A DNA stretch of 64,000 nucleotides, from the NCBI RefSeq assembly GCF_008271745.1, contig NZ_VKKZ01000023.1, positions 186,001 to 250,000 on the forward strand. Reading direction: 5' to 3'. The stretch is from Rufibacter glacialis. GTDB taxonomy: Bacteria > Bacteroidota > Bacteroidia > Cytophagales > Hymenobacteraceae. The notes under the pieces are model-generated. The model had not been told where the DNA came from and did no database searches. It saw nothing but the letters and a program-made list of their open reading frames with translations. Numbering within the stretch: the first letter of the stretch is position 1; the number at the start of each line of letters is the position of its first letter. Below, piece after piece: positions 8,763 through 16,620 of this stretch. Both the position numbers and the translations under genes were made by a program.

Positions 8763-9311
8763 CTACTTATAAGCCTCCAGTTGCTTCAGTCGTAGGCTCA
8801 CTGAGGCAATCCATTCCATCTGCACTTCTTTGTTAAGCCCATGCCGACTTTCCTGGTCGTAGAGATCCTGCTCTTGGTGCCAATTGTTAAAGGCCTCATT
8901 GGCGTATTTGTTTAGATCACCGGCCCCGCGTTGGCAGGCATTGGGTAGTTCTGCCAGGCGCTTGCGCAACAGGCGGGCATGCAGCTCGGTTAAGTCAAAA
9001 TGAAGCTGCTCGTGGGCCAGCAAGAGCACCGATGTCTTGTTCCGGGTCCAGGATTCCTTGGGGTTGAAGACTGCCTCTACCTTGAACTTGAGCTTATTGT
9101 TCTCGCACTTCACCTTCATCTCCATGTTGGTAGAGGTAAGGGCATGGTGTTGGTTTTCGGGCGCGGGATTGCCGGCAAAGTCATCCCAGGTAAGGCGCTT
9201 CTGCACCGACCAGGGAATGTCTGCCGCAGGGGCAATCGTTGTGGGCGTAGTTTCTGGAAAAGAAGCAAAAAACAACGCGCTGATCCAAAGAGGTAAAAAG
9301 GAAAATGACAT
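8763..9311 (-). CDS. DUF922 family putative zinc metallopeptidase, secreted
   Basis: 182 residues from the ATG at 9311; a longer frame begins at 9362. The 9311 start puts a hydrophobic signal (MSFSFLPLWISALFFASF) at the N terminus. The domain has the DUF922 hallmarks RLTWDDFAGNPAP and a zinc-protease HExxH motif in LLLAHEQLHFDLTELHARL, followed by helical sequence. DUF922 members are predicted zinc-dependent proteases; no substrate is known. It is probably in the same transcription unit as the MATE pump, whose stop codon lies 18 bases beyond 9362. Confidence 0.82.
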   Translation of the reverse strand: MSFSFLPLWISALFFASFPETTPTTIAPAADIPWSVQKRLTWDDFAGNPAPENQHHALTSTNMEMKVKCENNKLKFKVEAVFNPKESWTRNKTSVLLLAHEQLHFDLTELHARLLRKRLAELPNACQRGAGDLNKYANEAFNNWHQEQDLYDQESRHGLNKEVQMEWIASVSLRLKQLEAYK

Positions 9312-9379
9312 AGCTGCTCGCGTAACACATTCTCTCCTAAAAGGAGTTTCCTTTGAGTACAACTACCAGCTAAAAAAAA

Positions 9380-10714
9380 TTATTGCGGACTGAGTTTCTT
9401 AAACCTCAAAAATAACAGAACCGCGGCAAAGGTAAGTCCTGTCAACAGACCCAACCACACGCCAATGGCGCCTAAACCAGCCCAGAAACCCAGCATGTAC
9501 CCCAGCGGCAGGGCAATAAGCCAATAAGAGAAGAGGGAGATCATGCTGGGGATCTTCACATCTTCCAGGCCCCGCAAAGCACCCAAACCTACCACCTGCA
9601 CCCCGTCAGACAACTGGAAGATGGCCGCAATGATAAGCAACTTAGAGGCCAGGGCATGCACAGAGACGTCTTCCACGTACAAGTGCGGAATCAAGTCTTT
9701 GCCCAGGATGATCAACAATGCACTCCCCGCCATGAATAAAACGCCCAGGATAAGGCTGGTGTACCCGGCGGTGTGCACGGCGTGGGCATCACTGGAACCG
9801 CGCAACTTGCCCACCCTAATGGTGGCCGCCGCAGAGATGCCGCCGGCCATCATATACGTCACCGAAGCTACGTTGAGCGCGATCTGGTGCGAGGCCAGCT
9901 CTCTGGCTCCCAGCCAGCCAATCATGACCGCAGAGAAACTGAAAGCCCCCATCTCAAAAATCATCTGCAAGGAAATAGGGAAACCGATCTTGAACATCCG
10001 GGTCATGTGGGTCCAGGATAGGCTCTGCCAACGCAGGTAGCTCCGGTAGTGGGCAAAGCGCGGCGCCAGGAAGATGAACATGGCCATCATGACCGCCATG
10101 AGTACCCTTGAAATCAAGGTAGCCCAGGCGGCCCCATTCAGACCTAAGGCCGGTAACCCCAACTTGCCATAGATGAGCAGGTAGTTCAGGATTATGTTGA
10201 TCACGTTGGCTATAATAGACACGTACATGGACTGCTTGGTGAGGGACAGCCCTTCGGCAAACTGCTTGAAGGCCTGAAACACCATGAGCGGCACCATAGA
10301 CAGGAACAGGATGTTCACGTACGGAATGGTCAACCGCACCACCTCGGCGGGTTGATTCAAAAAGGCAAGCAACGGCGAGAGGCCCCAGAAAGCCAGGAAG
10401 AGCAAAACGCCAATCAAGGTGTTCATGACCAGGCCGTTCAGCAGGATCAAGGCGATGCGGGTGTGGTTCTTACGGCCATCGGCGCGGGCCACCAGGGGCG
10501 TCATGGAAAACGAGATGCCCAGCCCAAAGACCAGGACAATGGTAAAGATGCTATTGCCCAACGAGGCAGCCGCCAATTGGAGCGTACCAATGCGGCCTGC
10601 CATGACGCTGTCGGCCACGGTAACCATAATGTGGCCTAATTGGCTTAACACCACAGGATAGGCCAACCAGAAAGTGCTTTTATAATGTTCGCGGTAGTGG
10701 GCGGAGAAAATCAA
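9380..10714 (-). CDS. MATE family multidrug/cation efflux transporter
   Basis: 444 residues with about twelve membrane helices in two similar halves, the normal MATE length. Characteristic segments are WLAYPVVLSQLGHIMVTVADSVMAGRIG at the N terminus, the MTPLVARADG loop and GLGALRGLEDVKIP in the second half. MATE proteins expel drugs or metabolites across the inner membrane in exchange for sodium ions or protons; the family member resembles the NorM/MdtK branch. It precedes the DUF922 gene on the same strand. Upstream is a 190-base intergenic region containing one copy of the GAAACAGGCC-type motif. Confidence 0.93.
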   Translation of the reverse strand: MIFSAHYREHYKSTFWLAYPVVLSQLGHIMVTVADSVMAGRIGTLQLAAASLGNSIFTIVLVFGLGISFSMTPLVARADGRKNHTRIALILLNGLVMNTLIGVLLFLAFWGLSPLLAFLNQPAEVVRLTIPYVNILFLSMVPLMVFQAFKQFAEGLSLTKQSMYVSIIANVINIILNYLLIYGKLGLPALGLNGAAWATLISRVLMAVMMAMFIFLAPRFAHYRSYLRWQSLSWTHMTRMFKIGFPISLQMIFEMGAFSFSAVMIGWLGARELASHQIALNVASVTYMMAGGISAAATIRVGKLRGSSDAHAVHTAGYTSLILGVLFMAGSALLIILGKDLIPHLYVEDVSVHALASKLLIIAAIFQLSDGVQVVGLGALRGLEDVKIPSMISLFSYWLIALPLGYMLGFWAGLGAIGVWLGLLTGLTFAAVLLFLRFKKLSPQ

Positions 10715-10906
10715 ACGGCTACGGTTTTTGAAACAGGCCGCAAAGGTACGGCTTATTTCCCTAACCCAAGGAGGACTACTATGCTTTGGACTACAGGTCT
10801 CTACCTCCGAGCCAGTTTGTACCTCAGAGCCAGGAGATGTTTAGCACCTGTTTTGCCAAAAACACCCCTTAAACCCAGGCTATCCCAATCTAACCGCCAG
10901 AAAAAC

Positions 10907-12001
10907 TCAGGAGACAAAAGCTTTTAACCGGATCAAGGCGCTGGAAAGAATTTCATCAGGCACGGCAAAGGACATCCGCACAGCGGCTGGCATGCCCATG
11001 TTGGTAGAGGGCAATACTTCCAGCCCCACCTGGTCTTTCAAGGCCGCCGCCCATTCTTCTACCAATTGGAAAGGAGAGGAGGGATCTTGGGGCCTCAGGC
11101 AACACTCCACCTGCAACGTGACATAGTACCCCGCCTGCGGAACCGTGAACTTGAGTTTGGGCATCTTCTTCAGTTCCTGCATTACCAGAGTCCGTTTTTG
11201 AGCCAAGTCCTCCCGAAACTGCTGCCAGATCTGGTGCCGCTGCCGGATCGCCTCGGCGGCTCCGGCCTGCAGAAATGGCGACACCCCGGAGATCCATCTC
11301 AGTTGCAGATCGGTGGCTTTGTGCAGGATCTGGAAGGGCGCCACCAGGTACCCCACCCGCCACCCCGACATGGCAAAGGACTTGGAGAAACCGTTTACCA
11401 CCGCCACTCTATCGCGCAGGTGTTCAAAACGTAAAAAGCTTTGGACCGGACCCTCAAATCCCAAACCATCGTAAATTTCATCAGAGAGCAGGTGCAGGTT
11501 GGGGAACTCCTCCATTAGTTGGGCCACGGCTTGCAGTTCAGCGGGAGAGTAGACTTTCCCGGTGGGGTTGCCGGGGTTGGTCAAAATCAGGAGCTTGGTA
11601 TCGGGGTTCAGTTTTTCCCGGAGGGCTTCAACCTCCAGCGCGTACTCCTGGTTTGGATTGGCCGGCACGCTCACCAGTTTCCCGCCACTCTGCCTGATCA
11701 GTTCCGGAAAGGCGAACCAATACGGCGCCAGCGCCACCACCTCATCACCGGGGTGCAGCAGGCTGTGCAGGTACAGGTGAATGGCGTGTTTAGCCCCGTG
11801 GGTGATCAGGATCTGCTCGGCCGGTACCGGTACCCCATCGTCTTCCAGGTAGCGCTGCGCCAGGGCCAGCCGCAGTTCAGGTAATCCCTCGTTGGGCCCG
11901 TAGAAGGTGTTGTTCTGGGCTATGGCCTCTTGCAGAGCCTGGGTAGCCACTGCGGGCGTAGGAAAATGGCTCACGCCTAAATGCAACGGGATGATGTCCA
12001 T
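10907..12001 (-). CDS. PLP-dependent class I/II aminotransferase
   Basis: 364 residues, slightly shorter at the N terminus than typical 380-400 residue members. Fold-type I motifs are clear: TNPGNPTGKVYS, LLSDEIYDGLGFEG, and the PLP lysine in NGFSKSFAMSGWRVGY (about residue 222). The arginine that binds the substrate carboxylate lies in AAVRMSFAVP near the C terminus. The family includes aspartate/aromatic aminotransferases and C-S lyases, and the substrate cannot be told from sequence. It lies 234 bases downstream of egtD on the same strand. The gap contains a motif hairpin at 12064-12090, so co-transcription with egtBD is possible but uncertain. Confidence 0.9.
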   Translation of the reverse strand: MDIIPLHLGVSHFPTPAVATQALQEAIAQNNTFYGPNEGLPELRLALAQRYLEDDGVPVPAEQILITHGAKHAIHLYLHSLLHPGDEVVALAPYWFAFPELIRQSGGKLVSVPANPNQEYALEVEALREKLNPDTKLLILTNPGNPTGKVYSPAELQAVAQLMEEFPNLHLLSDEIYDGLGFEGPVQSFLRFEHLRDRVAVVNGFSKSFAMSGWRVGYLVAPFQILHKATDLQLRWISGVSPFLQAGAAEAIRQRHQIWQQFREDLAQKRTLVMQELKKMPKLKFTVPQAGYYVTLQVECCLRPQDPSSPFQLVEEWAAALKDQVGLEVLPSTNMGMPAAVRMSFAVPDEILSSALIRLKAFVS

Positions 12002-12063
12002 GGGTCTTGGGTTCGGGTGGGAACACTTAAACTACCTTTTGTCTTTCCTTTGAGCCTTGTTGT

Positions 12064-12090
12064 GGGCCTGTTTTTCAGAAAATAGGCCCA
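12064..12090. repeat. Copy of the dispersed GAAAACAGGC-type intergenic motif, hairpin form
   Basis: The sequence gggcctgttttt-cag-aaaataggccc can fold into an 11-bp stem with one mismatch. It lies between the aminotransferase and egtD. The right half matches the motif that recurs elsewhere in intergenic DNA of this window. Confidence 0.6.
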
Positions 12091-12235
12091 ATGTTAAGAG
12101 TTGGAGCTGAAAACATTAAAAGGATCCAGTTCTTGGAGGTTTCTTTGGTCCATAGGCCTTTTTTAACTGGAGCTTCGGCTTTGCCAATCTTTGAGTTGCC
12201 TTGGTTTTACCCACCTGATTTGAAGCTGATTTTCC

Positions 12236-13237
12236 TTAAACAGGCCTTAAAAGCACATCGGCAAAGCCGAAGGTCTTGTCTGTGAAGACCTCCTGGATGG
12301 TGAACCCGCAGGAGCCGGCCATTTCTTCTACCTGGCGCAGGGTGAATTTGTAAGAGTTCTCAGTATGGATGGCCTCCCAGGCCTCAAAACGGAAGGTCTG
12401 CTTAAGGGCGCCAATGTGTACCTCCTGGGCTTGCCGGCTGACGAGGAAACTGCGCATGGTGCCTTCCAGGGGATCATATTCCGCGAAGTGCTGGAACTGG
12501 TCCAGGTCAAAATCACCTTGCAGCTCTTTGTTGATGCGGTGCAGGAGGTTGAGGTTGAAGGCAGAGGTTACCCCGGCGGCGTCGTCATAGGCGCGTCTGA
12601 TTTTTTCGGGGTCTTTTTTCAAATCCAGGCCCAAAAGGAAGGAATCCTCGGGGTTCAGGGTCTGGCGAAGGGCGCACAGGAAGTTCTGGGCCTCCGGCAA
12701 ATCAAAGTTTCCTATGTTGGAGCCTAGGAACAACACCACCTTCCGCTGCCGCCGGTTCTGGTTCAGCCACTCCAGGCCCTGGAAATATTCGGCAGCCAGG
12801 GCCTGTACCTCCAGGTGGGGCCAGCGGTGGTGCATGTCTTCCAGCAGCAGGTTCAGTTGGTCTTCAGAGATGTCCAGGGGCACGTAGGAGAAATCAGCCT
12901 TGGAGGCCACCAACTCCGAGAGCAGGAGCTTGGTTTTATAGGCATCACCGGCCCCCAGGTCTACCAGCTGAAACGGATTCTGGGTGTCTATGGCATACAG
13001 GATCTCCTTGCGCTGCCGGGACAGGATCTGGTGCTCCAGCTTGGTAAGGTAATACTCCGGCAGCTCCATGATCTGCTGAAACAACTGACTTCCTTTAGCA
13101 TCATAAAAGAATCTGGATGAGAGCTTTTTAGGCGATTGGCTCAAGCCTTGCATGACGTCTTGCGCCAACCCGTTGTCGTCGGAGACACGCGTGGGCAACA
13201 AGTTGACAAGGGAGTTTTGGGTAGTACGTGCGGTCAT
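12236..13237 (-). CDS. egtD: L-histidine N-alpha-methyltransferase EgtD
   Basis: 333 residues. EgtD trimethylates histidine to hercynine using S-adenosylmethionine, the first step of ergothioneine synthesis. Visible family features are SSRFFYDAKGSQLFQQIMELPEYYLT at the N terminus, the SAM-binding VDLGAGDAYKT, VLFLGSNIGNF, LGLDLKKDPE and the C-terminal SYKFTLRQVEEM. The length matches the family. It starts 15 bases after egtB on the same strand, so the pair forms an operon. The C terminus, KTFGFADVLLRPV, is complete. Confidence 0.95.
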   Translation of the reverse strand: MTARTTQNSLVNLLPTRVSDDNGLAQDVMQGLSQSPKKLSSRFFYDAKGSQLFQQIMELPEYYLTKLEHQILSRQRKEILYAIDTQNPFQLVDLGAGDAYKTKLLLSELVASKADFSYVPLDISEDQLNLLLEDMHHRWPHLEVQALAAEYFQGLEWLNQNRRQRKVVLFLGSNIGNFDLPEAQNFLCALRQTLNPEDSFLLGLDLKKDPEKIRRAYDDAAGVTSAFNLNLLHRINKELQGDFDLDQFQHFAEYDPLEGTMRSFLVSRQAQEVHIGALKQTFRFEAWEAIHTENSYKFTLRQVEEMAGSCGFTIQEVFTDKTFGFADVLLRPV

Positions 13238-13252
13238 AGAATATGTCTTGCG

Positions 13253-14545
13253 TTAGGATTTCGCCAGCCGAATGCCGGTGAATTGCCAGCGTTTCTCTGG
13301 GTGGAAGAAGTTGCGGTAGGTGGGCCTGATGTGGCTTTGGGGCGTGGCGCAGGAACCGCCGCGCAGCACCATCTGGTTGATCATGAATTTGCCGTTGTAC
13401 TCGCCCAGGGCGCCCGGGGCGGTGACAAAGCCAGGGTACGGGAAATACGCACTGTACGTCCATTCCCAAGTGTTGCCCAGCAACTGGGCCACATGTGAAG
13501 GATGGTCGGGCAGGGCCGAAGCCACCGGATGCAGCAAGCCGCTTTCCAGGAAATTCCCTTCGCCCACCGGGTTGGCGTGCAACTGCGACAGGGCTTCCCA
13601 CTCAAACTCGGTGAGCAGCCGGTTCCCCGACCAGTTGGCATAGGCCAGGGCCTCATAAAAGCTGATGTGCGTGACGGGGGCCTGTTCCTCCACTTTCTCT
13701 AACCCGTGCAGAGTGTAGTGCCACCAGTCGCCGTCCTGTTGAAGCCAATACAGGGGAGCCTGCCATTGTTCCTGCTGCGCCAGTTGCCAGCCTTCGTCTA
13801 GCCAGTACTTGAAATCAGAATAACCGCCCGCCTTCATAAAGGTTAGGTATTCAGCATTCGTTACCAGGGTGCGGCGCGCCTGGAACTCCTGCAGGTACAC
13901 CTGGTGGGCCTGGTGCTCATTGTCAAAGCTGAAACCATTGCCCGTGTACCCGATGGAGTAAAGCCCAGCCGGCACCGTGCACCATTCGTTTTGACCTTGT
14001 TTCTCTGAAACCGGACTAGATACAGTTGCCTTCTTTTCTGAGTAGGCGGGCAACAGGGGGTTACAGCTCAGGATATACTTGATGTCGGTGACCAATAATT
14101 CCTGGTGCTGCTGTTCGTGCTGCAGGCCCAATTCTACCAGGGCGGGTAACTCAGGTAAGGTCTGGAGCAAAGCGGGGGCTAGCAGTTTTTCCATGGCCTG
14201 GTCCACGTGCCGGCGGTAGGCGTAGATATCCTCTAGCGGTGGCCGTGACAAGGTGCCGCGGTCAGAGCGGGCCACCCGGCTGCCCATGGTGTTGTAATAG
14301 GAGTTGAACAGGAACGCGTACTGGGGGTGGAACGGTTCGTAGCCCGGTAAATGCGGAAGTAGGAGGAAGGTCTCAAAAAACCAGGTGGTGTGCCCCAGGT
14401 GCCACTTGGGCGGGCTGACATCTACCATGGGCTGCATGACAGAATCCTCGGCGGTCAAGGGAGCGCATAGTTGCTCGGTCTGCCGCCGGATGCCCTGGAA
14501 CCTGGGCCAAAAAGCGGCATTACCTTCTAAAGAATGGAAAGACAT
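13253..14545 (-). CDS. egtB: Ergothioneine biosynthesis sulfoxide synthase EgtB
   Basis: 430 residues: an N-terminal DinB-type four-helix domain and a C-terminal formylglycine-generating-enzyme-like domain. The three iron-binding histidines are visible as H52 (WHLGH) and H143/H147 (HEQQHQE). The FGE domain ends with NTWEWTYSAYFPYPGF, VLRGGSCATPQSHIRPTYRNFFHP and FTGIRLAKS. EgtB joins hercynine to cysteine or gamma-glutamylcysteine with oxygen. No egtA or egtC is in the window, so the thiol donor is not decided here. There is no C-terminal methyltransferase domain, so it is EgtB rather than OvoA. It is the first gene of the egtB-egtD operon, divergent from menC. Confidence 0.94.
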   Translation of the reverse strand: MSFHSLEGNAAFWPRFQGIRRQTEQLCAPLTAEDSVMQPMVDVSPPKWHLGHTTWFFETFLLLPHLPGYEPFHPQYAFLFNSYYNTMGSRVARSDRGTLSRPPLEDIYAYRRHVDQAMEKLLAPALLQTLPELPALVELGLQHEQQHQELLVTDIKYILSCNPLLPAYSEKKATVSSPVSEKQGQNEWCTVPAGLYSIGYTGNGFSFDNEHQAHQVYLQEFQARRTLVTNAEYLTFMKAGGYSDFKYWLDEGWQLAQQEQWQAPLYWLQQDGDWWHYTLHGLEKVEEQAPVTHISFYEALAYANWSGNRLLTEFEWEALSQLHANPVGEGNFLESGLLHPVASALPDHPSHVAQLLGNTWEWTYSAYFPYPGFVTAPGALGEYNGKFMINQMVLRGGSCATPQSHIRPTYRNFFHPEKRWQFTGIRLAKS

Positions 14546-14622
14546 TTGGTTTTACGTATTTACACCTTCTAAACTAGATTTTTACCGAAAGGTTGTACCT
14601 TCACTGGTGCCAAAACGAAACT

Positions 14623-15699
14623 ATGCCCTTTGTTTTAACTCCTTTCCACCGCGACCTGTCTTTCAAATTTGACGCCCGTACCTCTAGGGGCGCCATGCAA
14701 ATCCACCAGGCTCATTACCTGCGGGTGCACCACACCCAGAACCCCGAAAAGCACGGCTGGGGTGAGTGTTCTCCCTTGCCCGGCCTAAGCCCCGATTTTT
14801 CCGCTGGGTTCGGGCAGCTGCTGGAAAAGGTTTGCCACCAGTTTAACGCCTTGCAGCTGGAAGACTCAGAATCTGAGGAGGGTATGGTTTTCTGGAAATC
14901 GCTGGAGCAATGGCCTTCTATCTGCTTTGCGGCCGAAACCGCCTGGGTGGATTATTTCAGGGGCGCCAAACGCCTTCTGTACCCTACAGATTTCTCTAGG
15001 TCAGAAAGGGGCATCAAGATCAACGGCCTCATCTGGATGGGCGACCCAGCGTTTATGCGGGAGCAGATTGAGAAAAAGCTGGCCCAGGGCTTCACCTGCC
15101 TGAAGCTCAAGATTGGCGGGCTTGACTTTGCCCAGGAATTGAGGATTTTACAGGAAATAAGAAAAGTGGCGGGCCCTGAGGTGCTGGAGTTGCGGTTAGA
15201 TGCCAACGGCGCTTTTTCTCCTACAGATGCAGAGGAAAAGCTTCGGCAGCTGGCCCATTTTGGCATTCATTCCCTGGAACAACCCATTAAACCCGGCCAG
15301 GGCCAAACCATGCAGCTGTTGAGCAGCGTGTCGCCTATTCCCATTGCCCTGGATGAGGAGTTGATTGGGGTCAAAGGCAAAGAAGCAAAATGGAACCTTT
15401 TAGACCAGCTTCGGCCGCCTTATATCATCATCAAACCAACCTTGGTGGGGGGCCTGGTGAGTAGCCGCGAATGGATTGAGGTGGCAAAGTCCTTGGGCGT
15501 GGATTGGTGGCTTACCTCGGCGTTAGAGTCAAACATAGGCCTTAATGCCATTGCCCAGTTTGCGGCAGAGCTGGATAATCCGTTGCCGCAGGGGTTAGGC
15601 ACGGGGCAACTTTACCATAATAATTTTGCCTCCCCCCTGGAGATCAGGGGAGAAGAGCTGTGGTACAACCCCGCTAATGCCTGGGAGCTTCCTGGCTAA
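14623..15699 (+). CDS. menC: o-Succinylbenzoate synthase MenC (enolase superfamily)
   Basis: 358 residues from the ATG at 14623; an upstream in-frame ATG at 14593 adds ten unlikely residues. The enolase-superfamily catalytic set is present: the KLKIGG lysine pair, metal ligands in LRLDANGAF, LEQPI and LDEEL, and the opposite lysine in IIIKPTLVGG, followed by WWLTSALESNIGLNAIAQ. The last two segments are typical of OSBS, which makes o-succinylbenzoate in menaquinone synthesis. Dipeptide epimerases share the fold but usually differ in the SALESNIG region. No other men gene is nearby. A gtaccttcac sequence 25 bases upstream resembles a -7 box. Confidence 0.88.
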   Translation: MPFVLTPFHRDLSFKFDARTSRGAMQIHQAHYLRVHHTQNPEKHGWGECSPLPGLSPDFSAGFGQLLEKVCHQFNALQLEDSESEEGMVFWKSLEQWPSICFAAETAWVDYFRGAKRLLYPTDFSRSERGIKINGLIWMGDPAFMREQIEKKLAQGFTCLKLKIGGLDFAQELRILQEIRKVAGPEVLELRLDANGAFSPTDAEEKLRQLAHFGIHSLEQPIKPGQGQTMQLLSSVSPIPIALDEELIGVKGKEAKWNLLDQLRPPYIIIKPTLVGGLVSSREWIEVAKSLGVDWWLTSALESNIGLNAIAQFAAELDNPLPQGLGTGQLYHNNFASPLEIRGEELWYNPANAWELPG

Positions 15700-15750
15700 T
15701 AGAAGGGGATTTTTAGAGGTATTCTCGAAAAACAGGCATAAAACCCGCTT

Positions 15751-16440
15751 TTATTCTCCCAGCAGTTTTTTGACCAGAGCCGGGACGCCTACCGTGGCTT
15801 TTTCCTGGATGATCGTGAAGTTTCTTCTGTGCGAGACGGCGGGGGTGTTGGGGTCAATCAGGTAGATGGGCGTGTCATGGGGAGCGTAGGCAAGCAAGCC
15901 GGCTGCGGGATATACCTGCAAGGAGGTGCCAATGATCAGCAGGTAATCAGCGTGCATGGTTTCCTCGGCGGCTTTCTCTATCAGGGGAACCGCTTCGCCA
16001 AACCATACAATGTTGGGCCGCAACTGAGAACCTTTCTCGCAGAGGTCCCCCAGTTTCAATTCCCAACCTTTCATGGGGTACACCAGGCGCTCATCTTTGG
16101 TGCTACGGCTCTCAAACAGCTTTCCGTGCAGGTGCAGGATGTTAGTGGAACCGGCGCGCTCGTGCAGATCATCCACGTTCTGCGTGATGATGGATACCTC
16201 ATACTTCTGCTCCAGGTCTACCAGGGCCTTATGGGCGGCGTTGGGTTCTACCGCCAGGGCGCTTTTGCGGCGCTCGTTGTAGAACTGAAGCACCAGCTTC
16301 GGGTTCTTCTGCCAGCCTTCCGGTGAGGCGACCTCCATCACATCATGCCCTTCCCACAGGCCGTTGGCATCTCTGAACGTGGCCAACCCGCTCTCCGCAC
16401 TGATTCCGGCTCCGGTTAAAACGACTACTTTTTGTTTCAT
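15751..16440 (-). CDS. Sir2 family NAD-dependent protein deacylase (CobB-like), zinc cysteines absent
   Basis: 229 residues. Rossmann motif GAGISAESGLATFRD, the TQNVDDLHERAG loop, catalytic H105 in HLHG, and GTSLQVYPAAGL identify a sirtuin. Y54 and R57 (FYNERR) match the Tyr/Arg pair that class III sirtuins such as SIRT5 use to bind succinyl or malonyl lysine, so it may be a desuccinylase. The region that normally holds the two CxxC zinc pairs (residues about 108-140) has a single cysteine (DLCEKG). I recall this for a Bacteroidota subgroup. It removes acyl groups from lysines and makes O-acyl-ADP-ribose and nicotinamide. It converges on menC. Confidence 0.93.
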   Translation of the reverse strand: MKQKVVVLTGAGISAESGLATFRDANGLWEGHDVMEVASPEGWQKNPKLVLQFYNERRKSALAVEPNAAHKALVDLEQKYEVSIITQNVDDLHERAGSTNILHLHGKLFESRSTKDERLVYPMKGWELKLGDLCEKGSQLRPNIVWFGEAVPLIEKAAEETMHADYLLIIGTSLQVYPAAGLLAYAPHDTPIYLIDPNTPAVSHRRNFTIIQEKATVGVPALVKKLLGE

Positions 16441-16520
16441 TTTTTTGGACTCAGGATGTAAGATACAAGGCTCCTTATCAAAAGAGGGTGAAGGTAATAC
16501 GAATGCAGCGCGGAAACGAT

Positions 16521-16570
16521 AAACCCCGTTATGGGCCCGTTTTCACGAAAACAGGCCCGTAACGGGGTTT
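16521..16570. repeat. Long imperfect hairpin containing the dispersed AGGC motif
   Basis: Two 23-base arms (16521-16543 and 16548-16570) pair with two mismatches; the outer part is aaaccccgtta and the inner part gggcccgttttc/gaaaacaggccc. It lies downstream of topA (stop at 16621) and upstream of the sirtuin start. No T-run follows on the minus strand, so a termination role for topA is possible but not clear. Confidence 0.6.
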
Positions 16571-16620
16571 AATAAAAATATAAGTCCTTTATCTAAGGTC
16601 TTACCTCCTATGTCTAAAAA

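Noticed and set aside
12091-12285. 64-codon plus-strand frame between the aminotransferase and egtD
   Set aside because: It overlaps the end of egtD on the other strand and resembles no family.
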